A DNA stretch of 64,000 bases. Source: JANNPJ01 sp965200525 (GTDB lineage: Bacteria; Actinomycetota; Actinomycetes; Actinomycetales; Kineosporiaceae). A program made the translations under genes and the position numbers. Below are positions 35,330 to 44,160 of this stretch, piece after piece (positions within the stretch are counted from its first letter, which is position 1; each line of letters begins with the position of its first letter). The notes below the pieces were generated by a model. That model did not search any database. It was not told where the DNA came from and was given only the letters and a program-made list of their open reading frames with translations. The DNA lies in contig OZ241368.1 of NCBI GenBank assembly GCA_965200525.1, positions 6,014,001 through 6,078,000 on the forward strand. Direction: 5' to 3'.

Positions 35330-36383
35330 CACCTCGACCCCGACCCCGAGCGCCCCGCCGCCGGCCCCGCCGGCTCGCAGTTACGCCGGGACCGACACCA
35401 CCGCCGTCCCGGCCTGGCGCGGCCTGCTGCGCTGGGAAGCGGCACTGGTCGTCATCTTCGTGATCGTGCTGATCATGGGCACGACCAACTCCTCGACCTT
35501 CCTCGACGGCTCGAACTTCTTCTTCATCGGGGTTAACGAGGGCGAGGTCGCCATCATGGCCCTGCCCCTGCTGCTGATCGTGATGACCGGGGAGATCGAC
35601 CTCTCGGTGGCCTCGATGCTGGGGCTGTCCGGCACCGTGGTCGGCTACCTGTTCCAGAACGGCTGGTCGATCTGGCCCGCCATGCTGGTGGCCCTGCTGG
35701 TCGGAGCCCTCGGCGGGGCCCTGAACGGGGTGCTGATCGCCCGGATCGGGTTGCCCTCGATCGCGGTCACCATCGGCACGCTGACCCTGTTCCGGGGGAT
35801 CGCCGAGATCCTGCTCGCCCCCAAGGTGGTCACCGGGTTCCCGATCAAGCTGACCGACATCGGGGTGATCCCGATCCCCGGGACCGAGTTGTCGTACTCG
35901 GCGGCGATCTTCCTGGTGCTGGCTGCCGGGGTCGCGGTGGTGCTGCACGCCACCCCGCTGGGCCGCTCGATCATCGCGATCGGGCTGCAGCCGGAGGCGG
36001 CCCAGTTCTCCGGCATCCGGGTCAACCGGATCAAGTTCAGCCTCTACGTCTTCTCCGGCGTGCTCTGCGCGTTCGCCGGAATCCTGTTCGCGCTGAAGAA
36101 CAGCTCGGTCAGCTACGACGCCGGCACCGGGCTGGAGCTGGACGTCGTCGCCGTCGTCCTGTTCGGCGGCGTCTCGATCTTCGGCGGCCGGGGCACCGTG
36201 GCCGGCGTCGTGCTGTCGGTGCTGACCTTCGGAACCCTGCTGCAGGCGCTGACCCAGATGGGCGTCGCGGCCGAAGTCCAGAAGATCATCACCGGCCTGT
36301 TGTTGCTGCTCAGTCTCGTCGTCCCCCGTCTGGGGTCGGCTCTCAAGTTCTCGAAAATCAACCCAATGAAGGGCTCATCATGA
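35319..36383 (+). CDS. rhaQ: Rhamnose ABC importer, permease subunit 2
   Basis: 354 residues, GTG start inside the last codons of the first permease (11-bp overlap). A Pro-rich cytosolic leader of about 30 residues precedes about ten membrane segments. CUT2 marks: LLLIVMTGEIDLSVASMLGLSG, GGALNGVLIARIGLPSIAVTIGTLTLFRG and the coupling loop IIAIGLQPEAAQFSGI. Pairs with the upstream permease. Its stop overlaps the binding-protein ATG by 4 bp. Confidence 0.92.
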   Translation: MTSDTSTPTPSAPPPAPPARSYAGTDTTAVPAWRGLLRWEAALVVIFVIVLIMGTTNSSTFLDGSNFFFIGVNEGEVAIMALPLLLIVMTGEIDLSVASMLGLSGTVVGYLFQNGWSIWPAMLVALLVGALGGALNGVLIARIGLPSIAVTIGTLTLFRGIAEILLAPKVVTGFPIKLTDIGVIPIPGTELSYSAAIFLVLAAGVAVVLHATPLGRSIIAIGLQPEAAQFSGIRVNRIKFSLYVFSGVLCAFAGILFALKNSSVSYDAGTGLELDVVAVVLFGGVSIFGGRGTVAGVVLSVLTFGTLLQALTQMGVAAEVQKIITGLLLLLSLVVPRLGSALKFSKINPMKGSS

Positions 36384-37459
36384 TCAAGTCAGTGCGTCAC
36401 AAGGTGACGATCACCCTCTCCCTGGCTCTGGTCGGCGCGACTCTGGCCGCGTGCGGAGGCGGGTCCTCGGCCGGCAGTTCGACCGCCGCCAGTGGCGCCG
36501 CGTCCGGCGGCAGCATCAAGAAGGGCCTGACGGTCTACTTCATCCCGAAGGACACCCAGAACCCCTACGAGGTGCTGGCCGACAAGGGCGGCGAGAAGGC
36601 GCTGGCCGAGCTGGGCGGAAAGGTCGTGGTCAGCAGCGGAACGGCCGACACGGCCGCGGCCCAGATCCCCTCGATCCAGGCCGCCATCCAGGCCCACGCC
36701 GACGCGATCGTGATCGCCGGCAACGACCCCTCGGCGCTGTGCCCCTCGCTGAACCAGGCGTCCAAGGCCGGCATCAAGATCGTCGCCTTCGACTCGGACA
36801 TCAACTGCGGCACCAGCCCGTCGCACCTGTTCATCAACCAGGCCGACACCAAGGCGATCGGCACCTCCGAGGTCGACCTGCTGGCCAAGCAGATCAACAG
36901 CACCGGCGAGATCGCCATCCTGTCGGCGGCGGCCAGTGCGACCAACCAGAACGCCTGGATCGCGGCCATGAAGGAGCAGCTCGCGGCCAAGTACCCGAAC
37001 ATGAAGCTGGTGACCACGGTCTACGGCAACGACGACCCGGCCACCTCGCTGACCGTGCTGCAGGGCCTGCTCTCGGCCTACCCGAACCTGAAGGGCATCA
37101 TCTCGCCCACCACGGTCGGCATCTCGACCGCGGCCCAGTACCTGTCCACCCACAAGGCGGTCGCCGACAAGGTGACGCTGACCGGGCTCGGCCTGCCCTC
37201 GCAGATGAAGTCGTACGTCAAGGACGGCACGATCGAGTCGTTCGAGCTGTGGAACCCGAGCAACCTGGGCTACCTGGCCGGCTACGCCGCGGCCTCGCTG
37301 GCCTCGGGCACGGCCACGCTGGACGCCGACTCGAAGTTCACCGCGGGCACGCTCGGCTCCTACACCGTGCTGGCCGCGGCCGGCGACACCGGCCCGTCGG
37401 TGGTGCTGGGCACCCCGACCGTCTTCGACAAGTCGAACATCGACCAGTTCAACTTCTGA
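36380..37459 (+). CDS. rhaS: Rhamnose ABC importer, substrate-binding lipoprotein
   Basis: 359 residues. Signal peptide with lipobox LAAC (Cys at about 26), then a Ser/Gly/Ala linker and a two-lobed periplasmic-binding fold: LTVYFIPKDTQNPYEV, ADAIVIAGNDPSAL, IVAFDSDINCGTS, GEIAILSAAASATNQNAWI, LKGIISPTTVGI, LGLPSQMKSYVKDGT. This pattern matches the rhamnose-binding RhaS group. It captures the sugar at the outer face of the membrane. A strong hairpin follows the stop, which would give more transcript of this gene than of the enzymes downstream. Confidence 0.93.
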   Translation: MIKSVRHKVTITLSLALVGATLAACGGGSSAGSSTAASGAASGGSIKKGLTVYFIPKDTQNPYEVLADKGGEKALAELGGKVVVSSGTADTAAAQIPSIQAAIQAHADAIVIAGNDPSALCPSLNQASKAGIKIVAFDSDINCGTSPSHLFINQADTKAIGTSEVDLLAKQINSTGEIAILSAAASATNQNAWIAAMKEQLAAKYPNMKLVTTVYGNDDPATSLTVLQGLLSAYPNLKGIISPTTVGISTAAQYLSTHKAVADKVTLTGLGLPSQMKSYVKDGTIESFELWNPSNLGYLAGYAAASLASGTATLDADSKFTAGTLGSYTVLAAAGDTGPSVVLGTPTVFDKSNIDQFNF

Positions 37460-37485
37460 GTCCCGACCCCATCCGACCCGCACGT

Positions 37486-37528
37486 GAGCAGGCCCGGTCG
37501 CTCCCATCGACCGTGACCGGGCCTGCTC
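37486..37528 (+). terminator. Intra-operon hairpin between importer and enzyme genes
   Basis: Perfect 14-bp stem GAGCAGGCCCGGTC/GACCGGGCCTGCTC with a 15-nt loop, 26 bp after the binding-protein stop and 22 bp before the mutarotase. No T-run follows. It is expected to act as a partial terminator or 3' stabiliser that raises the binding-protein mRNA relative to the enzymes. Confidence 0.7.
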
Positions 37529-37550
37529 GGCGGGAGATCCGCAGGCTCTC

Positions 37551-37940
37551 GTGAACCGTTTGAATCGTTATTGTTTCTTGCTCCAAGTGCGCCCGGAACT
37601 GCTGGCCGAGTACCGGCGCCGGCACGCCGAGGTCTGGCCCGAGATGCTGCGGGCCCTGGCCGCGAGCGGCTGGCAGAACTACTCCATCTTCGCCCGTCCG
37701 GACGGCCTGCTGGTCGGCTACGTCGAGGCCGAGGATCTGGCCGCGGCCCAGGCCGCGATGGCCGCGACCGAGGTCAACGGCCGCTGGCAGGCCGAGATGA
37801 GCCGGTTCTTCACCGGGCTCGACGGCCTGGCCCCGGACGAGGGATTGACCCTGCTGGAGCCGATCTTCAACCTCGAGGACCAACTCGGTGCCCTGTCACC
37901 GATCTCAGCCTCACCGACCACCGTGGAGGGCACGTCATGA
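37551..37940 (+). CDS. rhaM: L-rhamnose mutarotase
   Basis: 129 residues, GTG start. The protein opens RYCFLLQVRPELLAEYRRRHAEVWPEML, with the active-site His (residue 25) of the family, followed by NYSIF and GRWQAEMSRFF. RhaM interconverts alpha and beta anomers of L-rhamnose so that the isomerase is supplied. About 25 C-terminal residues exceed the usual length of 104 and look unstructured. Stop overlaps the next ATG by 4 bp. Confidence 0.92.
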   Translation: MNRLNRYCFLLQVRPELLAEYRRRHAEVWPEMLRALAASGWQNYSIFARPDGLLVGYVEAEDLAAAQAAMAATEVNGRWQAEMSRFFTGLDGLAPDEGLTLLEPIFNLEDQLGALSPISASPTTVEGTS

Positions 37941-39385
37941 CCGTCACCGAGCCGAGCTCGGCCACCGGCATCCAGCGCGTCGCCGGCCGCCGGGCCAAGG
38001 TCGGCCTGGTCGCCGGCGGGCTCGGGGCCTACTGGCCGCAGTTCCCCGACCTGCTGCCGCAGCTGCAGCGCTCCAGTGCCGAGGTCTCGCGCCGGATCAC
38101 CGCGATGGACTGCGACGTGGTCGACGTCGGCTTCGTCTCCGACGCCCAGGAAGGCGCCCGGGCGGCCGAGACCCTCCGGGCGGCCGGTTGCGACCTGATC
38201 GTCGGCTTCCTGACCACCTACATGACGGCGTCCATGCTGCTGCCGATCGCCCAGCGCAGCGGGTCGCCGGTACTGATCATCAACCTGCAGCCGACCGCGA
38301 AGATGGATCACGCCACCTTCGACACCGGCCAGTGGCTGGCCTACTGCGGCCAGTGCCCGCTGCCCGAGATCGGCAATACCTTCCTGCGGGCCGGTATCCC
38401 GTTCCGGTCGGTGACCAGCTACCTGGACGACGAGCGGGCCTGGACCCGGATCGAGCGCTGGGTCAAGGCCGCCGCCGTCCGGGCCGGCCTGCGGCACGGC
38501 CGGCACGGCCTGATGGGCCACCTGTACCCGGGCATGCTCGACGTCTCGACCGACCTCACCCTGGTCTCGACCAACTTCGGCGGCCACGTCGAGGTGCTCG
38601 AGTTCGACGACCTGCGGGTCCGGGTGGCGGCGGTGACGCCGGCCCAGATCGACGAGCGGGTGGCGCTGGCCCGTGACGTCTTCGCGGTCGACGCGAGCGT
38701 GCAGGAGGACGACTTCCGCTGGGGGGCCCAGGTGTCGGTCGGCCTCGACCAGCTGGTCGAGGACTTCGCCCTGGACAGCCTGGCCTACTACCACCGCGGC
38801 CTGGAGGGCGAGCAGCACGAGCGGCTGGGCGCCGGGATGATCCTGGGCGCCTCGTTCCTGACCGCCCGGGGCATCCCGGCGGTCGGCGAGTACGAGCTGC
38901 GGACGTCGCTGGCCATGCTCGTCGTCGACCGGCTCGGCGCCGGTGGCTCGTTCACCGAGTTCCAAGCCCTCGACTTCGAGGCCGGGGTGGTCGAGATGGG
39001 CCACGACGGCCCGGCCCACCTGGCGATCAGCAACGGCCGGCCCATGCTGCGCGGCCTCGGCATCTACCACGGCAAGCGCGGCTGGGGCGTCTCGGTCGAG
39101 ACCGAGGTGAAGCAGGGCCCGGTCACCCTGGTCGGGATCGCCCAGTTGCGCGACGGCGCCTACCGGTTCGTCGCGGCCCAGGGCGAGGTCGTGCCCGGCC
39201 CGCTGCTGCAGATCGGCAACACGACGTCGCGGGTCGACTTCGGCTGCGACCCGGGGGAGTGGACCGACGCCTGGTCGGCGTCCGGGATCTCGCACCACTG
39301 GGCCCTCGGGGTCGGGCACGTGCTGCCCGAGCTGCGGGCCACCTGCGACCTGCTCGGCGCCGAGCTGCTCGAAGTGAACCTCTGA
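37937..39385 (+). CDS. Arabinose/fucose-isomerase-fold protein of uncertain substrate
   Basis: 482 residues; ATG overlaps the mutarotase stop. The features fit the L-arabinose/L-fucose isomerase superfamily: KVGLVAGGLGAYWPQFPDLLPQL, CDLIVGFLTTYMTASMLLP, LINLQPTAKMDH-type strand, GLMGHLYPGMLDVSTDLT (metal-site strand), GIPAVGEYELRTSLAMLVVDRLG, and a C-terminal ISHHWALGVGHV with candidate metal-binding His. It is a second aldose-ketose isomerase-like enzyme in an operon that already has a complete L-rhamnose isomerase. It may widen the pathway to other deoxysugars such as L-fucose, or play a role not yet assigned. Function is inferred from fold only. Confidence 0.75.
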   Translation: MTVTEPSSATGIQRVAGRRAKVGLVAGGLGAYWPQFPDLLPQLQRSSAEVSRRITAMDCDVVDVGFVSDAQEGARAAETLRAAGCDLIVGFLTTYMTASMLLPIAQRSGSPVLIINLQPTAKMDHATFDTGQWLAYCGQCPLPEIGNTFLRAGIPFRSVTSYLDDERAWTRIERWVKAAAVRAGLRHGRHGLMGHLYPGMLDVSTDLTLVSTNFGGHVEVLEFDDLRVRVAAVTPAQIDERVALARDVFAVDASVQEDDFRWGAQVSVGLDQLVEDFALDSLAYYHRGLEGEQHERLGAGMILGASFLTARGIPAVGEYELRTSLAMLVVDRLGAGGSFTEFQALDFEAGVVEMGHDGPAHLAISNGRPMLRGLGIYHGKRGWGVSVETEVKQGPVTLVGIAQLRDGAYRFVAAQGEVVPGPLLQIGNTTSRVDFGCDPGEWTDAWSASGISHHWALGVGHVLPELRATCDLLGAELLEVNL

Positions 39386-39428
39386 GACTCGTTCCATCCT
39401 TGCGAAAGTGAAAGCAGGCCAACCTGTC

Positions 39429-40607
39429 ATGACCGATTCCACGATCGACACCGACGCCGTCAAGGCGGTTCTGCGGCAGCAGAAGATCGAGCTGCCGTCC
39501 TGGGCCTTCGGCAACTCCGGCACCCGGTTCAAGGTGTTCGCCCAGGCCGGGGTGCCCCGCGACCCGTTCGAGAAGATCGCGGATGCCGCCCAGGTGCACG
39601 CGCTGACCGGCGTCGCCCCCAGCATCGCCCTGCACATCCCCTGGGACAACGTCGACGACTTCGACAAGCTCGGGCAGGCCGCCGTATCGGCCGGCATCAC
39701 GCTGGGCACGGTCAACGCCAACGTCTTCCAGGACGACGACTACAAGCTCGGCAGCGTCACCAACCCCGATCCGCGAATCCGGGCCAAGGCCCTGGCCCAC
39801 CTGATCGAGTGCGTCGACGTGATGGACCGGACCGGCTCGCGCGACCTGAAGCTGTGGTTCTCCGACGGCACCAACTACCCCGGCCAGGACAGCATCCGGG
39901 CCCGTCAGGACCGGCTGGCCGAGGCCCTGGCCGCGGTCTACGAGCGGCTCGGCGAGCACCAGCGGCTGATCCTGGAGTACAAGCTGTTCGAGCCCGCCTT
40001 CTACACGATGGACGTGCCCGACTGGGGCACGTCGTTCGCGCACTGCCTGCAGCTCGGCCCGAAAGCGATGGTCTGCGTCGACACCGGGCACCACGCACCC
40101 GGCACCAACATCGAGTTCATCGTCGCCTTCCTGCTGCGGGCGGGCAAGCTCGGCGCCTTCGACTTCAACTCCCGGTTCTACGCCGACGACGACCTGATCG
40201 TCGGTGCGGCCGACCCGTTTCAGCTGTTCCGCATCCTGTTCGAGGTCCGCCAGGCCGGCGGGCTGGAGCCGGACACCGACGTCACGTTCATGCTCGACCA
40301 GTGCCACAACATCGAGGCCAAGATCCCGGGGGAGATCCGGTCGGTGCTGAACGTGCAGGAGGCCACGGCCAAGGCGCTGCTGGTCGACCTGGAGGCCCTC
40401 GGTGCGGCCCAGCGGTCGGGCGACGTGCTGGACGCGAACGCCGTGCTGATGGACGCCTACAACACCGACGTCCGGCCGCTGCTGGCCGAGCTGCGCCAGG
40501 AGATGGGCGTCGACCCCGACCCGATGGCCGCCTACAAGCGCTCCGGCTACGCCGAGCGGATTGTGGCCGAGCGGGTCGGCGGCAACCAGGCGGGCTGGGG
40601 CGCCTGA
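39429..40607 (+). CDS. rhaI: L-rhamnose isomerase (RhaI type)
   Basis: 392 residues from ATG 39429; a GTG at 39408 is less likely. TIM-barrel sugar isomerase with the RhaI pattern: SWAFGNSGTRFKVF, SIALHIPWDNVDDF, LWFSDGTNYPGQDSIR, ILEYKLFEPAFYTMDVPDWGT, VDTGHHAPGTNIEFIVAFLL, FDFNSRFYADDDL and MLDQCHNIEAKIPG. These include the Glu, Asp and His residues that bind two metals. It converts L-rhamnose to L-rhamnulose. This type is found in Pseudomonas and actinobacteria and differs from E. coli RhaA. Confidence 0.93.
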   Translation: MTDSTIDTDAVKAVLRQQKIELPSWAFGNSGTRFKVFAQAGVPRDPFEKIADAAQVHALTGVAPSIALHIPWDNVDDFDKLGQAAVSAGITLGTVNANVFQDDDYKLGSVTNPDPRIRAKALAHLIECVDVMDRTGSRDLKLWFSDGTNYPGQDSIRARQDRLAEALAAVYERLGEHQRLILEYKLFEPAFYTMDVPDWGTSFAHCLQLGPKAMVCVDTGHHAPGTNIEFIVAFLLRAGKLGAFDFNSRFYADDDLIVGAADPFQLFRILFEVRQAGGLEPDTDVTFMLDQCHNIEAKIPGEIRSVLNVQEATAKALLVDLEALGAAQRSGDVLDANAVLMDAYNTDVRPLLAELRQEMGVDPDPMAAYKRSGYAERIVAERVGGNQAGWGA

Positions 40608-40661
40608 GCAGCGACCCGGCCAGTCGAACCTGAAATTACCGACCAGACAAGGGATTCATCG

Positions 40662-42695
40662 ATGACCAGCACTGCCGCCGCCTTGATCGAGCGGTCCAAC
40701 CGACTGGGCGCCGATGCCCGTAACACCAACTACGCCGGGGGCAACACCTCGGCCAAGGGCACCCTGATCGACCCGGCGACGTCCGAGCCGGTGGAGCTGC
40801 TCTGGGTCAAGGGTTCCGGCGGCGACCTCGGCACCCTGACCGAGGCCGGCCTGGCCGTGCTCCGGCTGGACCGGGTCCGGGCCCTGGTGAACGTGTACCG
40901 CGGGGTGGAGCACGAGGACGAGATGGTCGCGGCGTTCGACTACTGCCTGCACGGCAAGGGTGGGGCCGCGCCGTCCATCGACACCGCCATGCACGGCCTG
41001 GTGGACGCCGCCCACGTCGATCACCTGCACCCGGACTCCGGGATCGCGATCGCCACCGCGGCCGACGGCGAGGCGCTGACCAAGCAGTGCTTCGGCGACC
41101 GGGTGGTCTGGGTGCCCTGGCGCCGGCCCGGCTTCCAGCTCGGCCTGGACATCGCCGCGATCAAGGCGGCCAACCCGCAGGCGATCGGCTGCATCCTCGG
41201 CGGGCACGGGATCACCGCCTGGGGCGAGACCAGCCAGGAGTGCGAGGCCAACTCGCTCGACCTGATCCGGACGGCCGAGGCGTTCCTGATCGAGCGGGGC
41301 CGGCCCGAGCCGTTCGGCCCGCCGATCGAGGGTTACCAGGCCCTGCCCAAGACCGAACGGCACGCCCTCGCCGCGGCCCTGGCGCCGATCGTGCGGGGCC
41401 TCGCCTCGACCGACAACCCCCAGGTCGGGCACTACACCGACGCCCCGGCCGTGCTCGACTTCGTCGCCGCCGCCGAGCACCCGCGGCTGGCCGCGCTGGG
41501 CACCTCCTGCCCGGACCACTTCCTGCGGACCAAGGTCCGCCCCCTGGTGCTGGACCTGCCGCCGACGGCGTCCCTGGCGGACCTGACCGGCCGGCTCAAG
41601 GAGCTGCACGCGACCTACCGCGAGGACTACCGGGCCTACTACGACACCTACGCCACGCCCGAGTCGCCGGCCATCCGGGGCGCCGACCCGGCGATCGTGC
41701 TGGTGCCCGGGGTGGGCATGTTCAGCTTCGGCAAGGACAAGCAGACCGCGCGGGTGGCCGGGGAGTTCTACCTCAACGCGATCAACGTGATGCGCGGTGC
41801 CGAGGCGGTCTCGACCTACGCCCCGATCAGCGAGTCGGAGAAGTTCCGGATCGAGTACTGGGCCCTGGAGGAGGCCAAGCTGCAGCGGATGCCCAAGCCC
41901 AAGCCGCTGGCCACCCGGGTGGCTCTGGTCACCGGGGCCGGCAGCGGCATCGGCCGGGCGATCGCCCACCGGCTGGCCGCCGAGGGCGCCTGCGTCGTCG
42001 TGGCCGACCTGAACGCCGAGAACGCCGCGGTGGTGGCGGCCGAGATCGGCAACGCCGACCGGGCGATCGCGGTCACCGCCGACGTCTCCGACGCGGCCGG
42101 CGTGGCGGCCGCGTTCGCCCAGGCCGCGCTGGCCTTCGGCGGGGTCGACCTGGTGGTCAACAACGCCGGCCTGTCGATCTCGAAGTCGCTGCTGGAGACC
42201 ACCGAGCGCGACTGGGACCTGCAGCACGACGTGATGGCCAAGGGCAGCTTCCTGGTGTCGCAGGCCGCCGCCCGGCTGATGATCGACCAGGGTCTGGGCG
42301 GCGACATCGTCTACATCTCGTCCAAGAACTCGGTCTTCGCCGGGCCCAACAACGTGGCCTACGGCTCGGCCAAGGCCGACCAGGCCCACCAGGTGCGGCT
42401 GCTGGCGGCCGAACTCGGCACCCACGGCATCCGGGTCAACGGGGTCAACCCGGACGGCGTCGTCCGGGGCTCGGGCATCTTCGCCGGCGGCTGGGGGGCG
42501 CAGCGGGCCGCGGTCTACGGCGTCCCGGAGTCGGAACTGGGCGCCTACTACGCCAAGCGGACCCTGCTCGGGCGCGAGGTGCTGCCCGAGCACATCGCCG
42601 CGGCCGTGTTCGCGCTCACCGGCGGCGACCTGTCGCAGACCACCGGCCTGCACATCCCGGTCGACGCCGGGGTGGCCGCGGCGTTCCTGCGATGA
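40662..42695 (+). CDS. rhaEW: Bifunctional rhamnulose-1-phosphate aldolase / lactaldehyde dehydrogenase
   Basis: 677 residues. N-terminal class II aldolase/adducin domain (about 1-230 with extension to 410): NYAGGNTSAKG, WVKGSGGD, the zinc ligands in HVDHLHPDS and GGHGITAWG. C-terminal short-chain dehydrogenase (about 418-677): VTGAGSGIGRAIA cofactor loop, NNAG, catalytic Tyr/Lys in YGSAKADQ. The fused enzyme splits L-rhamnulose-1-phosphate to DHAP and L-lactaldehyde and then oxidises lactaldehyde to L-lactate with NAD(P). The SDR part lies where RhaEW proteins carry it. The kinase gene follows after 7 bp. Confidence 0.93.
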   Translation: MTSTAAALIERSNRLGADARNTNYAGGNTSAKGTLIDPATSEPVELLWVKGSGGDLGTLTEAGLAVLRLDRVRALVNVYRGVEHEDEMVAAFDYCLHGKGGAAPSIDTAMHGLVDAAHVDHLHPDSGIAIATAADGEALTKQCFGDRVVWVPWRRPGFQLGLDIAAIKAANPQAIGCILGGHGITAWGETSQECEANSLDLIRTAEAFLIERGRPEPFGPPIEGYQALPKTERHALAAALAPIVRGLASTDNPQVGHYTDAPAVLDFVAAAEHPRLAALGTSCPDHFLRTKVRPLVLDLPPTASLADLTGRLKELHATYREDYRAYYDTYATPESPAIRGADPAIVLVPGVGMFSFGKDKQTARVAGEFYLNAINVMRGAEAVSTYAPISESEKFRIEYWALEEAKLQRMPKPKPLATRVALVTGAGSGIGRAIAHRLAAEGACVVVADLNAENAAVVAAEIGNADRAIAVTADVSDAAGVAAAFAQAALAFGGVDLVVNNAGLSISKSLLETTERDWDLQHDVMAKGSFLVSQAAARLMIDQGLGGDIVYISSKNSVFAGPNNVAYGSAKADQAHQVRLLAAELGTHGIRVNGVNPDGVVRGSGIFAGGWGAQRAAVYGVPESELGAYYAKRTLLGREVLPEHIAAAVFALTGGDLSQTTGLHIPVDAGVAAAFLR

Positions 42696-42702
42696 GCCAC
42701 CG

Positions 42703-44160
42703 GTGAGCTCGGTGGAGGCGTTCGCGGCGGTCGACCTGGGGGCGTCCAGCGGCCGGGTGATGGTCGGGGAGGTGAGCCCGGACCGGCTCGACCTGACCGA
42801 GGTCCGCCGATTCGCCAACGACCCGGTCCTGGTCCCCGGGCCGGTCGGGTCGGGCAGCCTGCACTGGGATTTGCTGCGGCTCTGGCACGAGGCGGTGGCC
42901 GGGCTCACCGAGGCGGCCCGGCGGTACGACGTCCGCAGTGTCGGGGTCGACACCTGGGCGGTCGACTACGGCCTGTTCGACGGTGAGGGGGCCTTGCTGG
43001 GCAACCCCTTCCACTACCGGGACGCGCGGACCGACGGGGTCGCGGACGCCGTCCACCGCCTGGTGCCGCCGGCCCAGCTGTACGACCTCAACGGGCTGCA
43101 GTACCTGCCGTTCACCACGCTGTACCAGCTGGCCGCGGCGGCCCGCTCGCCGCAGCTGACCGCGGCCCGGTCGCTGCTGCTGCTGCCCGACCTGCTGTCC
43201 CGCTGGCTCGGGGCCGAGCCGGGAACCGAGCTGACCAACGCCTCGACCACCGGGCTGCTCGACGTGCGGACCCGGGAATGGTCGCCGACTCTGCTCGAGG
43301 CGGCCGGTGTGCCACGATCGCTGCTGGCCCCGCTACGCCGTCCGGGAGAGGTGATCGGCACTGTGCGCCACGAACTCGGGCTGACCACCGGCCTGGCCGC
43401 CGGCACCGCGATCACCGCGGTCGGCTCCCACGACACCGCCTCGGCCGTGGTCGGGGTGCCCGCCGCCGACGACCGGTTCGCCTACATCGCCTGCGGCACC
43501 TGGGGCCTGGTCGGGGTCGAGCTGGCCGCGCCGGTGCTGACCGAGGCCGGCCGGGCGGCCAACTTCACCAACGAGGGCGGCGTCGACGGCACGGTCCGCT
43601 ACCTGCGCAACGTGATGGGCCTGTGGCTGCTGCAGGAGTCGTTGCGCACCTGGCGGCACGCGGGGCGGCCCGCCGACCTGGCCGCCCTGCTGGCCGGCGC
43701 CGCGGCGATGCCGGACGGCGGCCCGGTGATCGACGTCGACGACCCGAGTTTCCTGCCGCCGGGCGACATGCCGGCCCGGGTCGTCGCGGCCTGCCGGCGG
43801 GCCGGCCTGCCGGTGCCGGGCAGCCCGGTGGCGGTGGTCCGGTGCATCCTGGACAGCCTGGCCGTGGCCTTCGCCCGGGCCGTGCACCAGGCCGTGTCCC
43901 TGTCCGGGCACGAGGTCGACGTGATCCACCTGGTCGGCGGGGGAGCGCTGAACTCGCTGCTCTGCCGGCTGACCGCCACGGCGGCCGGACTTCCCGTACT
44001 GGCCGGGCCGGTCGAGGCCACCGCGTTGGGCAACGTGCTGGTCCAGGCCCGGGCGGCCGGCGTGCTCGACGGTTCGCTGGCCGACCTGCGGTCGCTGCTG
44101 CGCCGGACCCAGTCGATCACCCGCTACGAGCCGGCCCTCGGTACCCGGGCGGTGAGCTGA
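42703..44160 (+). CDS. rhaB: L-rhamnulokinase
   Basis: 485 residues, GTG start. FGGY-type sugar kinase: AAVDLGASSGRVMVGE phosphate loop, GVDTWAVDYGLFD with catalytic Asp, LLLLPDLLSRWL, GSHDTASAVVGVPA, YIACGTWGLVGVE and the C-terminal adenosine motif HLVGGGALNSLLCRLTA. The presence of ASSGR and CGTWGL is typical of rhamnulokinases. It phosphorylates L-rhamnulose at O1. The stop shares a base with the lutA ATG (TGATG). Confidence 0.93.
   Translation: MSSVEAFAAVDLGASSGRVMVGEVSPDRLDLTEVRRFANDPVLVPGPVGSGSLHWDLLRLWHEAVAGLTEAARRYDVRSVGVDTWAVDYGLFDGEGALLGNPFHYRDARTDGVADAVHRLVPPAQLYDLNGLQYLPFTTLYQLAAAARSPQLTAARSLLLLPDLLSRWLGAEPGTELTNASTTGLLDVRTREWSPTLLEAAGVPRSLLAPLRRPGEVIGTVRHELGLTTGLAAGTAITAVGSHDTASAVVGVPAADDRFAYIACGTWGLVGVELAAPVLTEAGRAANFTNEGGVDGTVRYLRNVMGLWLLQESLRTWRHAGRPADLAALLAGAAAMPDGGPVIDVDDPSFLPPGDMPARVVAACRRAGLPVPGSPVAVVRCILDSLAVAFARAVHQAVSLSGHEVDVIHLVGGGALNSLLCRLTATAAGLPVLAGPVEATALGNVLVQARAAGVLDGSLADLRSLLRRTQSITRYEPALGTRAVS

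Noticed and set aside
33410..35332. 640-residue minus-strand frame across the importer genes
   Set aside because: Antisense of intact ABC transporter genes; low-complexity composition and no ribosome site or family motif.
40656..42953. 765-residue minus-strand frame across rhaEW and rhaB
   Set aside because: Shadow of two clear enzymes; His/Gln/Arg/Val-rich with no domain.
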